From the NCBI GenBank assembly GCA_963802915.1, contig CAWDKQ010000013.1:1-64000 (forward strand): a stretch of DNA of 64,000 nucleotides, in the 5' to 3' direction. A model generated the notes under the pieces. It was not told the origin of the DNA. It made no database searches and saw only the letters and a program-made list of their open reading frames with translations. Within the stretch, counting starts at the first letter, position 1, and each line of letters begins with the position of its first letter. The translations under genes and the position numbers were made by a program. This DNA comes from JAICMB01 sp963802915 (GTDB lineage: Bacteria > Acidobacteriota > Terriglobia > Bryobacterales > Bryobacteraceae). Below are positions 46,687-55,759 of the stretch, piece after piece.

Positions 46687-46881
46687 TCATTTTTCACGAA
46701 CTGGTTTAGGGTTCTTAAACAGCGTTATCACGGCATTTTGTGGCCGCAGTGGTTGGAATTCTTTGGTGATGATGTTTCGTCCGTACCACACACCATCGAC
46801 TTTTCGCGCATCGTCTAGAGCGGTTCCCCAAAACTCTATGCTCCACGATTCGGCGGCCATGATCTGTTCCAGGGTGGCCAT
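46687..46881 (-). CDS. Small hypothetical protein
   Basis: The protein has 64 residues: MATLEQIMAAESWSIEFWG, then ARKVDGVWYGRNIITKEFQP. Balanced composition and a run of aromatic residues suggest a real gene; no family is known. It is divergent from the ORF at 46927 with 45 bases between the starts. Confidence 0.5.
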   Translation of the reverse strand: MATLEQIMAAESWSIEFWGTALDDARKVDGVWYGRNIITKEFQPLRPQNAVITLFKNPKPVREK

Positions 46882-46926
46882 GCCTTGATTATGCTACGTC
46901 TGAGCCCACGTTACAATGACACTAGG

Positions 46927-47160
46927 ATGACTGTTTGGAAAGTCCGGGGTATCATTCGATGGCCCGACGGGACCCAAGAGACTACCGGTTGGGTACCTGA
47001 TCGAGATAGCGATCCAACATTAGCAGGACTCCTAGATGCGATGGTCGAAGTGCTGGAACGTCATGGAGGCGGCGACGGTGCTGAGATTACTACGGAGCGC
47101 CAAGAGTTGGAAGTCGACGAATCCGGTAAACCGCACGATCCAATGAAGGTCCAAAACTGA
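46927..47160 (+). CDS. Small hypothetical protein
   Basis: The protein has 77 residues: MTVWKVRGIIRWPDGTQETT, then DPTLAGLLDAMVEVLERHGG and an acidic tail. It looks like a small alpha/beta protein. A CACTAGG lies directly before the ATG, which is close for a ribosome site. No family recognised. Confidence 0.5.
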   Translation: MTVWKVRGIIRWPDGTQETTGWVPDRDSDPTLAGLLDAMVEVLERHGGGDGAEITTERQELEVDESGKPHDPMKVQN

Positions 47161-47930
47161 AACCTACAACCATAATACTGTCGCCGATCGCAGGCTGCTC
47201 TGGTGGTTTCTCGGAGACGTTCAGTGGCCCGGCATCCGGTAGCGCCAGGAGAGATCGATCCTGGGCACGAAGAGTTTTGAGAGAAAGAGTCGTTCATCGT
47301 CACACTTCGCTCTGGCCTTTGATCGTTGCTCATATAGACATCCTATATGTGCCCACTTTTGTGCCCCCTCCCTGCTTAGACGGGGTTCTACGGGAGGTCC
47401 CGCAAGTGTTTGAATTATCCCGGAATGGAAGATTGTAGGAGCGCGTAGCAATCGGTGAAAAGGCACTGATACGGATTATGAGTCCGCTGCGCGCTCTGGG
47501 GCCCCTGTGTAGCTTTCCTCTTTGCTAACGATCAACATTCCTGTTAAAATCTCAATCCTTGAAAGAGCAGCCGTCACTGCTTGGCCATGGCGTATTCGTG
47601 GGAAGATCGCTGTTGTGAAAACGGCATCACCGGACAAGTGAACTGTCGCCTTCAGGGTTACCGCTGACGCCCCGCGCCGTTTCCACCGTGACATGCGGCC
47701 ACCTCTCCGCAAAGAGCGCCTGCTCGTTCGGAAAGGAGCTTTCGCCGGTATGAATGTGGAACTCGAGACGTCTTCGGTTCCACGTCACCTCGGACGACTT
47801 CGAAGTCCAAACGTATAGAGCTCCCCAAAATCATCTGATTACTTACGTTAGTGGGTATTAGCATAAGTGAAAAACGGGTCATAATTGCCCGAATGTGCAG
47901 TAACATCGAGGAAGGGATAGGAGGAGCTCC
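47161..47930. other. Intergenic with a possible decayed minus-strand ORF
   Basis: About 770 bases. On the minus strand, one frame reads EFHIHTGESSFPNEQALFAE and VETARG near 47660-47770, and the next frame continues TLKATVHLSGDAVFTTAIFP and IEILTGMLIVSKEE to a stop at 47476. These may be one frameshifted gene of about 100 codons. No start or site is clear. Confidence 0.3.
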
Positions 47931-48434
47931 GTGGCAGCTAAAGCGCGGTGGTTGCTGGAGATTCCAATTATCATCGAGCAGTTAGCGTCGTTGGACACAC
48001 CCGTCGTCGATCGCGCGATTTGCGAACGTATCTTTCGTGTGCAGCGCCGGCGCGCCATTGATCTGATGCAGCGCTTCGGCGGATACCGGTCAGGCAATAC
48101 CGTTCTGCTCAACCGCCTCGATTTGATCCGGCGTTTGCAAGATCTGGCGGCCGACCCGGACATCGAACAGGAGCATGAGCGGAAGAGGCGATTGAGCGAT
48201 CACTTGGTGAAGTTGGAGAAGTATCGACGCGCCGCGGCGGTGCAGATCTATGTTTCGCCGGCGGCTGCGAATGGCACGGCGGCCGATCTGCCGGCGAGCG
48301 TCTCCTTTGCCCCAGGAAGGTTGACGGTGCAATACAACAGCGTGGAAGAGCTGCTGACGCGATTGTATGAACTTGCTCAGGCGGCAGCGAACGATTTCGA
48401 TCGCTTCACGGCCTCGGCTGGCAGTTCTTCGTAG
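47931..48434 (+). CDS. Hypothetical protein with helix-turn-helix-like N-terminus
   Basis: The protein has 167 residues. The GTG at 47931 follows AGGAGGAG at good spacing. Residues 1-60 (WLLEIPIIIEQLASLDTPVV, IFRVQRRRAIDLMQRFGGY) look like a small DNA-binding helical domain. Residues 65-105 are charged helix. The C-terminal part has SFAPGRLTVQYNSVEELLT and RLYELAQAAANDFDRF. Similar genes appear in acidobacterial genomes to my memory, without known function. It overlaps the next gene tail-to-tail by 58 bases. Confidence 0.65.
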   Translation: MAAKARWLLEIPIIIEQLASLDTPVVDRAICERIFRVQRRRAIDLMQRFGGYRSGNTVLLNRLDLIRRLQDLAADPDIEQEHERKRRLSDHLVKLEKYRRAAAVQIYVSPAAANGTAADLPASVSFAPGRLTVQYNSVEELLTRLYELAQAAANDFDRFTASAGSSS

Positions 48435-48895
48435 CATTGGCCGGCATCACATCGGAACCAGGTCTGTAGATAACACGCGAGGGTGATTTCTGTGCCATTG
48501 AAGAAGGAATCTGGCGGGAACAAAGGCAGCCGGAAGTACGGACTGCTGTACAGCAATATGGACAGCCAGCAGTACAGCAGTACATCCGCCGACCGTATGA
48601 ACCCCTTTCCTCCTTTAACCGCCTCGAGGAAACCACGGCGGCAAAACATGCGGATATACTTATTACCATCAAAGTCCAAACGGTCGTTGAGCTCAAGGAT
48701 GGTGAACTGTTTCTGGAATGCATCTTCAATCTTCTCCGCTACAACTCTCACTTTGTCCGTATACGAAGGATCGTACTTCTGAATGGCGCGCACCAACTGC
48801 ATCATCAAAACATCGTAGATCTCTTCGGTAGTCTTACCTTTGAAGGCCAAATGCAAATGCCTTACCGCCTTCAGCGCCGCACAAGATGCGGACAA
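48377..48895 (-). CDS. Hypothetical protein, possibly N-terminally truncated
   Basis: The protein has 172 residues. The segment HLHLAFKGKTTEEIYDVLMM, KYDPSYTDKVRVVAEKIEDA and LELNDRLDFDGNKYIRMFCR is well ordered and looks like a conserved helical domain with a winged-helix-style end. The Cys-rich C-terminus (LLYCWLSILLYSSPYF) is less convincing and overlaps the convergent gene, so a frame break there is possible. No family name. Confidence 0.5.
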   Translation of the reverse strand: MSASCAALKAVRHLHLAFKGKTTEEIYDVLMMQLVRAIQKYDPSYTDKVRVVAEKIEDAFQKQFTILELNDRLDFDGNKYIRMFCRRGFLEAVKGGKGFIRSADVLLYCWLSILLYSSPYFRLPLFPPDSFFNGTEITLACYLQTWFRCDAGQCYEELPAEAVKRSKSFAAA

Positions 48896-49895
48896 AACGC
48901 TATACTTACTAAGACTCCTAAAACTGCCCTTTGGGTGTCATGGAAGTCCACAGATTCCATGTTTCCAGCCTAGGGGGCGAAGCGCTCGCGATTGTTTTTC
49001 CGTATCCGCGCAGAACATCTCACGAACGCCGCTCACTTTTTTTATGGTTTCCCAGCGAGCACTCGTCGGAGGCGCCCCTGACAGCGATAAAGTATTCGTG
49101 GCGCCATTCTCGGAGGGCTCGGAACTGCGGACAGGATGATGATTTGAGCCAAGCTGATAACAGAAATCAGTCTCATAGGTAGCCGCCGTTTCTTTGTCCG
49201 TGTTGTTAGCTTGTGATGAGGATTTCCAAGATGACTTTTTATGATAACGGCTGCTTCGGGCGCCGTTTCGTTGGCCGGCCCGAGATCATGCGTTCAGGAT
49301 AGTGCAGGAAATTGCACTATGCTCTTTAACGGAAGTGCTTCGCTTCTTGTCCCCACCCGCCTGATCACCTCGGAATAGCAGGTGTCGACGTGAACGTTCT
49401 AACTCATCGTGCAATTTCCTGCACTATGCAATGCCTGCGACATCAAGTCCCCGCTTCTCCGAGGTCGTCACCGCCGTCAGGACTACAAAAGTCGTTCTGC
49501 CTTTGGAATGCAGAGCTTCGTCTTCTCTGCGTGTTTCTGAAGGCGAAATCATCCCAAACGACGAGAGCTATATGCCTGCGGGAGCACTGCCTGTGAAGCT
49601 AACGTGACTAAAACCGGACCTGAAGGTTCTAAAGAGCCGAACGCTTTTGTCCGGTGCTGCTGTTCGGTAAGTTCGATAGGCCTGACGCTCACTCCGCGAA
49701 ATAATCGTGATTTGAACACCGATAATCCCCTAACAATGAACAAGGATGAGCGACCAGGAGTGAAGTTAGACCTTGGAAAGTCCCGAATTGACCGCCTTGC
49801 TCAGCGCTGATTAACCCGGGTGTAGCCGCCCGCAAGGCAGGTTGGTCCCAGTCGCGTTCCGATGACAAACAGCGGCGTCAGCATCTTTGCGTTGG
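48896..49895. other. Long intergenic region, no gene
   Basis: One kilobase with no convincing frame on either strand. It contains the paired 19-bp inverted repeat at 49299-49427. A TTGCAC/GTGCAA-rich section lies in the middle. It may be the remains of a mobile element. Confidence 0.45.
49299..49427. repeat. 19-bp perfect inverted repeat pair
   Basis: ATAGTGCAGGAAATTGCAC at 49299-49317 is repeated as its exact complement at 49409-49427, with 91 bases between. The first copy is itself an 8-bp palindrome (ATAGTGCA-N6-TGCACTAT, 49299-49320). Confidence 0.85.
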
Positions 49896-51086
49896 TTATG
49901 ATCCCGCGATATGCCCTATGCCAACGCCGATGACGTAAGTAACGGCTCCCTCGATGGCACCGACGAACGTCATCTCGAGTCCGCTGCTCCACCAGGAGCG
50001 GATAGTAATAAGCGACTTGGCCGCGCCAACCGCGAAGTGAGCTATCAGCGAAATAATGGCAGCGACAATAACAGCGGGTAGCCCGGCCATGAAGAAAAAC
50101 GGTATCACCGGGATGAAAGCTCCGACGGCAGTGGAGAGAGCGCCGGAAGAGGCCGAAACCCATGGCTTACTAAGACCATCCTCGCTAATGTTCAGGCGTT
50201 CGCGCGCGAGCGCCGCGACAAGCTGGTTCTTTCTCTCAGCGATGTGTCCCACAAAGTGATCGGCATCCTCTGGCGATAGGCCGCGTACTTGATACGCCAG
50301 AGAGAGCAACTCGCGGGCTTCGGCCTCGTTATACTCGACAGCGTCGCGTTCGCGGGCGAATTCGGCCTCATAAATCTCCCGCTTACTCTTCGCGGCCAGA
50401 TAAGCGCCCGATCCCATTGAGAGTGCACTGGCAACCATGCCAGCAAGGCCGGCGATGAGTACAAAATGGCTATTGCCGAGAGTTGCGCCGGAGACACCCG
50501 AGACAATGCCGAAAATCGCACCCAGACCGTCATTAACTCCGTAAATTGCGTCGCCGACCCAACTGGCAGCCTTGCGTTGGCCTTCTTCTCGCGCTGCCAC
50601 CAAATCGTCGAGCGCCTGTTGCGCTTGCTCCGAGTCCAACGGCGTGGTAGGCAGGTGATGGCGGATGAGCCCACTGAGTGTGAGGTAATGATCGGATTCA
50701 TCGGCAAGAACCTCCTTCAGGATTGCAACGCTGGCTTCATCGTCCAACTCTCGAATCTGCTTGCCGTAGCGGGCAATGTCACGGCTCTCTTCGAGCTCCA
50801 ATCGGCGTAGCATTAGTTCCTGGCCGCCAATGCGGCTGGCGAGCGAACCGGCGTCGCCGGATTCGGGGCCTTCGTACTCGGGGACATGGGCACCTAGACC
50901 AGTGAGACGCGCCGCCCACAAATCGGCGTGATCCTTCTCGACGAGCGCCAAGTTACGAAGCGCGCGCCGGCGCTGGGGATCGGTTTCCTCATGCGAGAGG
51001 GTGTCATAGGTATGGTAGCTGCGCATCTCCGCCTGCCAATTGCTGGAAAGCGCCTCGATCAGGTGTTCTGCGTCTCTGCGGTTCAT
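49896..51086 (-). CDS. mbfA: Membrane-bound ferritin-like VIT1-family protein (MbfA type)
   Basis: The protein has 396 residues. Residues 1-150 are a rubrerythrin-like diiron domain with Glu/His metal ligands (AEMRSYHTYD, VEKDHADLW, EESRDIARYG, ADESDHYLTL). The rest is a VIT1/CCC1 iron/manganese transporter with about five membrane helices (WVGDAIYGVNDGLGAIFGIV, GAFIPVIPFFFMAGLPAVIV). MbfA in Bradyrhizobium and Agrobacterium exports iron and protects against peroxide and acid. No Irr or Fur box was recognised upstream. The start ATG matches the domain's N-terminus. Confidence 0.9.
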   Translation of the reverse strand: MNRRDAEHLIEALSSNWQAEMRSYHTYDTLSHEETDPQRRRALRNLALVEKDHADLWAARLTGLGAHVPEYEGPESGDAGSLASRIGGQELMLRRLELEESRDIARYGKQIRELDDEASVAILKEVLADESDHYLTLSGLIRHHLPTTPLDSEQAQQALDDLVAAREEGQRKAASWVGDAIYGVNDGLGAIFGIVSGVSGATLGNSHFVLIAGLAGMVASALSMGSGAYLAAKSKREIYEAEFARERDAVEYNEAEARELLSLAYQVRGLSPEDADHFVGHIAERKNQLVAALARERLNISEDGLSKPWVSASSGALSTAVGAFIPVIPFFFMAGLPAVIVAAIISLIAHFAVGAAKSLITIRSWWSSGLEMTFVGAIEGAVTYVIGVGIGHIAGS

Positions 51087-51729
51087 CCTGCCCCATTTTA
51101 AGCTGAGGGATTACCGCTCCCGTCGCCGGAATTTGCCCATGTCCGATTGGGGGACTAGTCGAATCTGAGGTAGCGGCGGCAAAACGCCGCATCGGGAACG
51201 AAGTCAACTCCGGTGGAAAGAGACCACATGAAAAAAGAACCTGCCAAGGGAACGAGGAAACACGTGTGCCGAAAAAGCACGGCACACGCGGTGGGACAGA
51301 AGAGCTAATGAGAGTCGCCGTCGTGATCGACGTCCCCGGCCGAAAGAGCCTTCGTACTCAACTCCACTCGATCCTGCGGTGGATTAGCAGGCTTGGGCGT
51401 CGTGGACGCCGCGGTGCGTGTCTGAGCTGCGTCGAGACCGGCGACGCTGCTTGATGTTATTGGACTGATCATTTAACCTCCGATTTTATATCGACCAAAA
51501 CATCTAATACTTCAATCAATTCACATCGAAATGCCGGCGGCAAATTGCCGCCGCAGGCCGCGTTCCTACAAGACCTCAGCAGTTGTTCGATAAGACAATG
51601 TCTCTTCGCGTGAACTGATTGCAGGCGCGGTTAGCGAACGACCGCGCGGAATACAACGTGCAGCGAAGATCAGGCTTCGAGTTCCTATGGACTCGCCCGC
51701 AAGCGCTTAGGATTGGTGAACCAAGTTTT
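51087..51729. other. Intergenic with possible micro-ORFs
   Basis: About 640 bases. Two short frames on the plus strand, 51228-51308 (26 basic residues, preceded by GGAAAGAG) and 51308-51454 (MRVAVVIDVPGRKSLRTQL), overlap as TAATG. Both are doubtful. A GC-rich palindrome lies at 51535. Confidence 0.35.
51535..51553. repeat. GC-rich palindrome CGGCGGCAA-A-TTGCCGCCG
   Basis: A 19-base perfect palindrome around one central base. Similar short GGCGGCA/TGCCGCC hairpins occur at 53193 and 62105, all between genes. The pattern resembles REP-type intergenic repeats. Confidence 0.7.
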
Positions 51730-53142
51730 ATGTCCAGTAAACAGTTTGTTCCATTTTTCCTGCTTACTGCTTCCGCCCTCTCTGCATTCGCACAACAGGC
51801 CGTGAGCAATGAACCCGCAACCGAGACAATTCCTCTGACAGTAGAAACCGGCGTACCTCTCCGCGTGTATCTAACCCAGCGTCTTTCCAAGCGCCTGGAT
51901 GAACCAGTTCATGCCAAACTTCTGGAGCCGATATTTGTGCTCGATCGCGAAGTAATTCCCGCGGGCTCGGAGGTGCTGGGCAAGGTCAGCCGTCTCGATT
52001 CCCAATCGAAGATGATGCGCGCCACCGCGATGTTGGGCGGCGATTTCACTCCTCTGCATCGCGCCGAAGTGGAATTCACGACCATCGTCTTACCGGATGG
52101 GCGCAATATCGATCTGCACACACTTCCGACAACCGGTCTCTCAACCATCTACAAGGCACCGCGGGGAAAAGCGAAAAAGCCCGCCAATGGTGGACCGCTC
52201 GGCACGAAGAATAAGGGCCTGAAGTCGCAGGTCAGCGACGCGATTCATCAAAAGACAGAAGCTGTCGCGGATGTCGTTCGCGGACCCGATAAAAAGGAAA
52301 GGCTCGAAGAGTTTCTCGTCAGCAAGCTGCCTTATCATCCGCAGTGGGTGAGCAAGGGGACGCGTTTCGACGCCGAACTGTCTACCCCTCTTCAGTTCGG
52401 CAGCGCTACGCTCCAGATTGGTTCTCTGAAAATGCTCGGTTCACAACCCCCTGCCAACAGCGTGGTCCATGTGCGCCTCATTACGCCGCTCGACTCCAAA
52501 ACGGCAGCGCTGGGCGACCCGGTGGAGGCTGTCGTGTCGCAGCCGCTTTTCTCGGGCGACAGGAAACTAATCGTTCCCGAAGGCACGCACCTGATCGGCA
52601 AAATTACTGTGGCGCAATCGGCCCGCTTCTTCCATCGTGGCGGCCGATTGCGATTCAACTTTCAGGAATTGGAGCTGCCCGCAAGTCTGATGCGGCCCAA
52701 CAACCAGATCGCATCCACCCACACCATGGCAACTCTGGAAGCCGCCGAAACCGGCAACCAGACGAAATTGAAGGTCGACGATGAAGGCGGCGTAAAAGCT
52801 GTCGAGCCCAAGACTCGCTTTTTTGCGCCCGCCATTTCTTACCTCATCGCGAGCCGGGCGTTGGACAACGACCGGAATAAGATCACAGGCGCCCCGGACA
52901 GCAATACCGGCGGACACACATTGGGCGGCGGCGCGGGTTTCGGACTACTGGGAATGGCGGCAGCGCAGGCGTCGCGCGAAGTCGGCGGGATTCTGGGCTT
53001 GTATGGATTGGGATGGTCGGTTTACACGAACATCATCTCGCGAGGAGCTGAGCTCGAGTTCGGCAAGCACACGGCCATGGACATTAAATTCGGGGCGCGT
53101 ACGCCGCAAGTGCAGGCGTCCAAGTTCCGGGCCGGTTTTTAG
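51730..53142 (+). CDS. Large secreted protein of unknown function
   Basis: The protein has 470 residues. The ATG at 51730 opens a signal peptide (FVPFFLLTASALSAFAQ). Two similar beta-rich segments follow: VLDREVIPAGSEVLGKVSRL and KLIVPEGTHLIGKITVAQSA, each after a PLRVYLTQ- or RLITPLDSK-type strand. This suggests an internal duplication. The C-terminus is Gly-rich and hydrophobic (GGGAGFGLLGMAAAQASREV). The repeated VPxGTxLxGKI motif is like the beta domains of VirB10/TrbI-type proteins, but this is only a resemblance. It precedes the TonB-dependent receptor gene on the same strand. Confidence 0.75.
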   Translation: MSSKQFVPFFLLTASALSAFAQQAVSNEPATETIPLTVETGVPLRVYLTQRLSKRLDEPVHAKLLEPIFVLDREVIPAGSEVLGKVSRLDSQSKMMRATAMLGGDFTPLHRAEVEFTTIVLPDGRNIDLHTLPTTGLSTIYKAPRGKAKKPANGGPLGTKNKGLKSQVSDAIHQKTEAVADVVRGPDKKERLEEFLVSKLPYHPQWVSKGTRFDAELSTPLQFGSATLQIGSLKMLGSQPPANSVVHVRLITPLDSKTAALGDPVEAVVSQPLFSGDRKLIVPEGTHLIGKITVAQSARFFHRGGRLRFNFQELELPASLMRPNNQIASTHTMATLEAAETGNQTKLKVDDEGGVKAVEPKTRFFAPAISYLIASRALDNDRNKITGAPDSNTGGHTLGGGAGFGLLGMAAAQASREVGGILGLYGLGWSVYTNIISRGAELEFGKHTAMDIKFGARTPQVQASKFRAGF

Positions 53143-53192
53143 AATCGCCCGGCACTCATAATCACAATGTGCCACGTTGCGCTTTCGAAAAG

Positions 53193-53209
53193 GGCGGCAG
53201 CTTGCCGCC
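53193..53209. repeat. GC-rich palindrome GGCGGCA-GCT-TGCCGCC
   Basis: A 7-bp stem around three bases in the 150-base gap between two secreted-protein genes. It belongs with the palindromes at 51535 and 62105. Confidence 0.65.
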
Positions 53210-53291
53210 GTGACGTCAGCGATTTCCAGCCAAGCCTCTGATTCACTGCGTTTTTGCGTGGCAATGTACTTGCCTAGCTCCAGTCTACGTA

Positions 53292-55754
53292 ATGTTCTTC
53301 CGACTCGCTGCGTTAGCGCTGTTGTGGCAGTTCCCGATCGCAGCTCAGGACTGCGCTGTTCGCGTGAAGCTGCAGGACAGTACCGGTGCGTCGATCTCCG
53401 AAGCTGAAGTCAAACTCGAAACACCGGACGGGAAAACCGCTATTGCACAAACCGACTCGTCCGGATTGGCGGTTCTCCAGACGCCATGCGGCAAATACTC
53501 GATAACTGCGTCAAAGAGCGGATTCGAGCAACCCGGCCACAAAATAGTTGAACTCAGTGGACCCGGCACAGTCGATGCTCTGGTTGTCCTGATTCCCGAA
53601 GCATTGCACGAAAAAGTAGAGGTCAAGGACTCCGCGCCGGCAATCGACAAGAGTTCCTCGGATAGTACGCAACTCGATCCAAACCAGGTGCGGGATCTGC
53701 CGTCCCGCCCCGCCACCGTTACCGACACCCTCCCGCTACTGCCCGGCGTTGCACGCGCGCCCGATGGCGGCATCATCATCAACGGGACCAGCGAGCATCG
53801 CAGTGCATTCATCGTCAACAAGGCCGATGTCACGGATCCAGCTACCGGTGATTTTGGCAAAACTATTCCCGTGGACAGCGTCCAAACGCTCGAGGTCTTG
53901 CGAACGCCATTTCTGGCCCAATATGGCCGTTTTACCGCCGGCGTTGTCGACGTCGAGACCCGCCGCGGCGGTGACAAATGGCACGCCGACCTGAACGATC
54001 CTCTTCCCGATTTTCGTTTTCGCAGTTGGCACATGGTGGGCATCCGCGACGATTCGCCGCGTTTCGTTTTCGGTGGCCCGATCGTCGCCAACCGCCTGTA
54101 TTTTGCCGAGACTGTTCAATACGATCTCGATAAGACGCCCGAACGAACGCTGCCCTATCCGTATAACGAATCGAAGAAGGAGTCGGTCAACTCGTTTGCG
54201 CAACTGGACTACATCATCTCGCCGAACCAGTTTCTTACCGCTACGCTGCACACTGCGCCACAGCACATCAATTTCGTCAATCCGCAGTTCTTTAATCCGC
54301 AGCCGGTGACTCCGAGCTACCGGCAGCAGAGCTATGCCGGGGCGTTCATTCATCACCTTTCGCTTGGGCGCAGCCTGCTCGAAAGCACCATCACGGTGCA
54401 ACGCTTCGATGCAACCGTGGGTGCGCAGGGCGAATCTGGCATGGTCCTGACACCCACCGGGAATACTGGCAATTACTTCGCTTCCCAGGCTCGGGAAGCT
54501 GGACGGACAGAGTGGATCGAGACCTGGGCGCCTGCTCCGGTCAACAAAATCGGAGCGCATGATATCAAGCTCGGGTTATCCGCTGCCCGTACCAGCGATG
54601 GCGGGGAGTTCACCAGCCGCCCGATCAACGTAGTGGATACCAGCGGTTCGCTGCTTGAGAACATCAGCTTCGTCAATAAGGGCCCGTACGCGAAATCCGA
54701 CTTAGAAACGGCTCTGTTTGCGCAGGACCATTGGGCGTTGACTCCGAAGATGGTGGTTGACGCCGGAGTCCGCGTGGAGCGGCAAAACCTGGCCGAAAGT
54801 GTTCGCATCGCCCCGCGCGTTGGATTCGCGTGGACGCCATTTGGAGGCGACCGCACTATCTTTCGTGCCGGCATCGGAGTGTTTTACGATCGCGTTCCTC
54901 TGAGCGTATACGCTTTTGACCATTATCCGGAACGCGTGGTCTCGCTTTTCGCTCCGGACGGCAGTCTGCTGGCGCCGCCGATCACTTATCTCAATCTCAC
55001 TGGCATTCCACCGTTACCGCAGTTCCCCCTGATCCATGGCGCCAACGAGGCAGGCAGCTTTGCTCCGCATAGCTCTACATTCAATTCCCAGTTGGAGCAT
55101 TCTTTTTCGCACTTGTTCAGGCTTCGGGCGAGTTTCACGGACAGCAATTCCGCGGGTCTTGTTACTTTGCAGCCGCAGATTGTAGCGTCGTCGAACGCAC
55201 TGGTACTCAATGGCAACGGCATCTCCCGATATCGGGCAGCCGAAATCACAGCCCGCCTCCAGTGGAGCGGAGGCCAGCAGCTCTTTTTCTCTTATTCGCG
55301 TAGTCGCAGCCAAGGCGATCTCAACGATTTTGGATCGTTCTTGGGCAACTTTCCGCTACCCCTCATCCGTCCGAACATTTATTCCACGCTGCCGGGCGAT
55401 CTTCCCAACCGTTTTCTGGCTTGGGGACGAGTACGTCTCCCGTGGAACATGCAGATTCTGCCTATGTTCGAATACCGCAACGGGTTCCCTTACGCGCGCG
55501 CAGATGCTTTAGGAAACTATGTTGGAGTGCCCAACAGCACTCGCTTTCCGGCCTTCTTCTCCGCGGACGCGCGTATCATCAAAGATATAAAGGTCAATCC
55601 TAAGTACACTTTGCGATTCTCGGTAAGCGGGTTTAACCTCACGAATCACTTCAATGCGCTGGCAGTTCACGGCAACGTAGCCGATCCGCAATACGGCGAG
55701 TTCTTTGGCACTTATATCCGACGGTTTCGCGCAGACTTCGACGTAGTTTTCTAG
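53292..55754 (+). CDS. TonB-dependent receptor with carboxypeptidase-like N-terminal domain
   Basis: The protein has 820 residues. A signal peptide (MFFRLAALALLWQFPIAAQ) is followed by a CarboxypepD_reg-like beta-sandwich (residues 22-110: VKLQDSTGASISEAEVKLE). A plug domain comes next (LPLLPGVARAPDGGIIING, FGKTIPVDSVQTLEVLRTPF), then a barrel ending in RRFRADFDVVF. This Oar/SusC-like layout is very common in Acidobacteria and usually imports oligosaccharides or peptides. No TonB box is obvious. The kinase gene starts six bases later on the same strand, suggesting shared transcription. Confidence 0.9.
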   Translation: MFFRLAALALLWQFPIAAQDCAVRVKLQDSTGASISEAEVKLETPDGKTAIAQTDSSGLAVLQTPCGKYSITASKSGFEQPGHKIVELSGPGTVDALVVLIPEALHEKVEVKDSAPAIDKSSSDSTQLDPNQVRDLPSRPATVTDTLPLLPGVARAPDGGIIINGTSEHRSAFIVNKADVTDPATGDFGKTIPVDSVQTLEVLRTPFLAQYGRFTAGVVDVETRRGGDKWHADLNDPLPDFRFRSWHMVGIRDDSPRFVFGGPIVANRLYFAETVQYDLDKTPERTLPYPYNESKKESVNSFAQLDYIISPNQFLTATLHTAPQHINFVNPQFFNPQPVTPSYRQQSYAGAFIHHLSLGRSLLESTITVQRFDATVGAQGESGMVLTPTGNTGNYFASQAREAGRTEWIETWAPAPVNKIGAHDIKLGLSAARTSDGGEFTSRPINVVDTSGSLLENISFVNKGPYAKSDLETALFAQDHWALTPKMVVDAGVRVERQNLAESVRIAPRVGFAWTPFGGDRTIFRAGIGVFYDRVPLSVYAFDHYPERVVSLFAPDGSLLAPPITYLNLTGIPPLPQFPLIHGANEAGSFAPHSSTFNSQLEHSFSHLFRLRASFTDSNSAGLVTLQPQIVASSNALVLNGNGISRYRAAEITARLQWSGGQQLFFSYSRSRSQGDLNDFGSFLGNFPLPLIRPNIYSTLPGDLPNRFLAWGRVRLPWNMQILPMFEYRNGFPYARADALGNYVGVPNSTRFPAFFSADARIIKDIKVNPKYTLRFSVSGFNLTNHFNALAVHGNVADPQYGEFFGTYIRRFRADFDVVF

Positions 55755-55759
55755 GGACG

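Noticed and set aside
51308..51454. 48-codon frame MRVAVVIDVPGRKSL
   Set aside because: Becomes Arg/Gly/Cys-rich after 25 codons and has no independent ribosome site; not listed as a gene.
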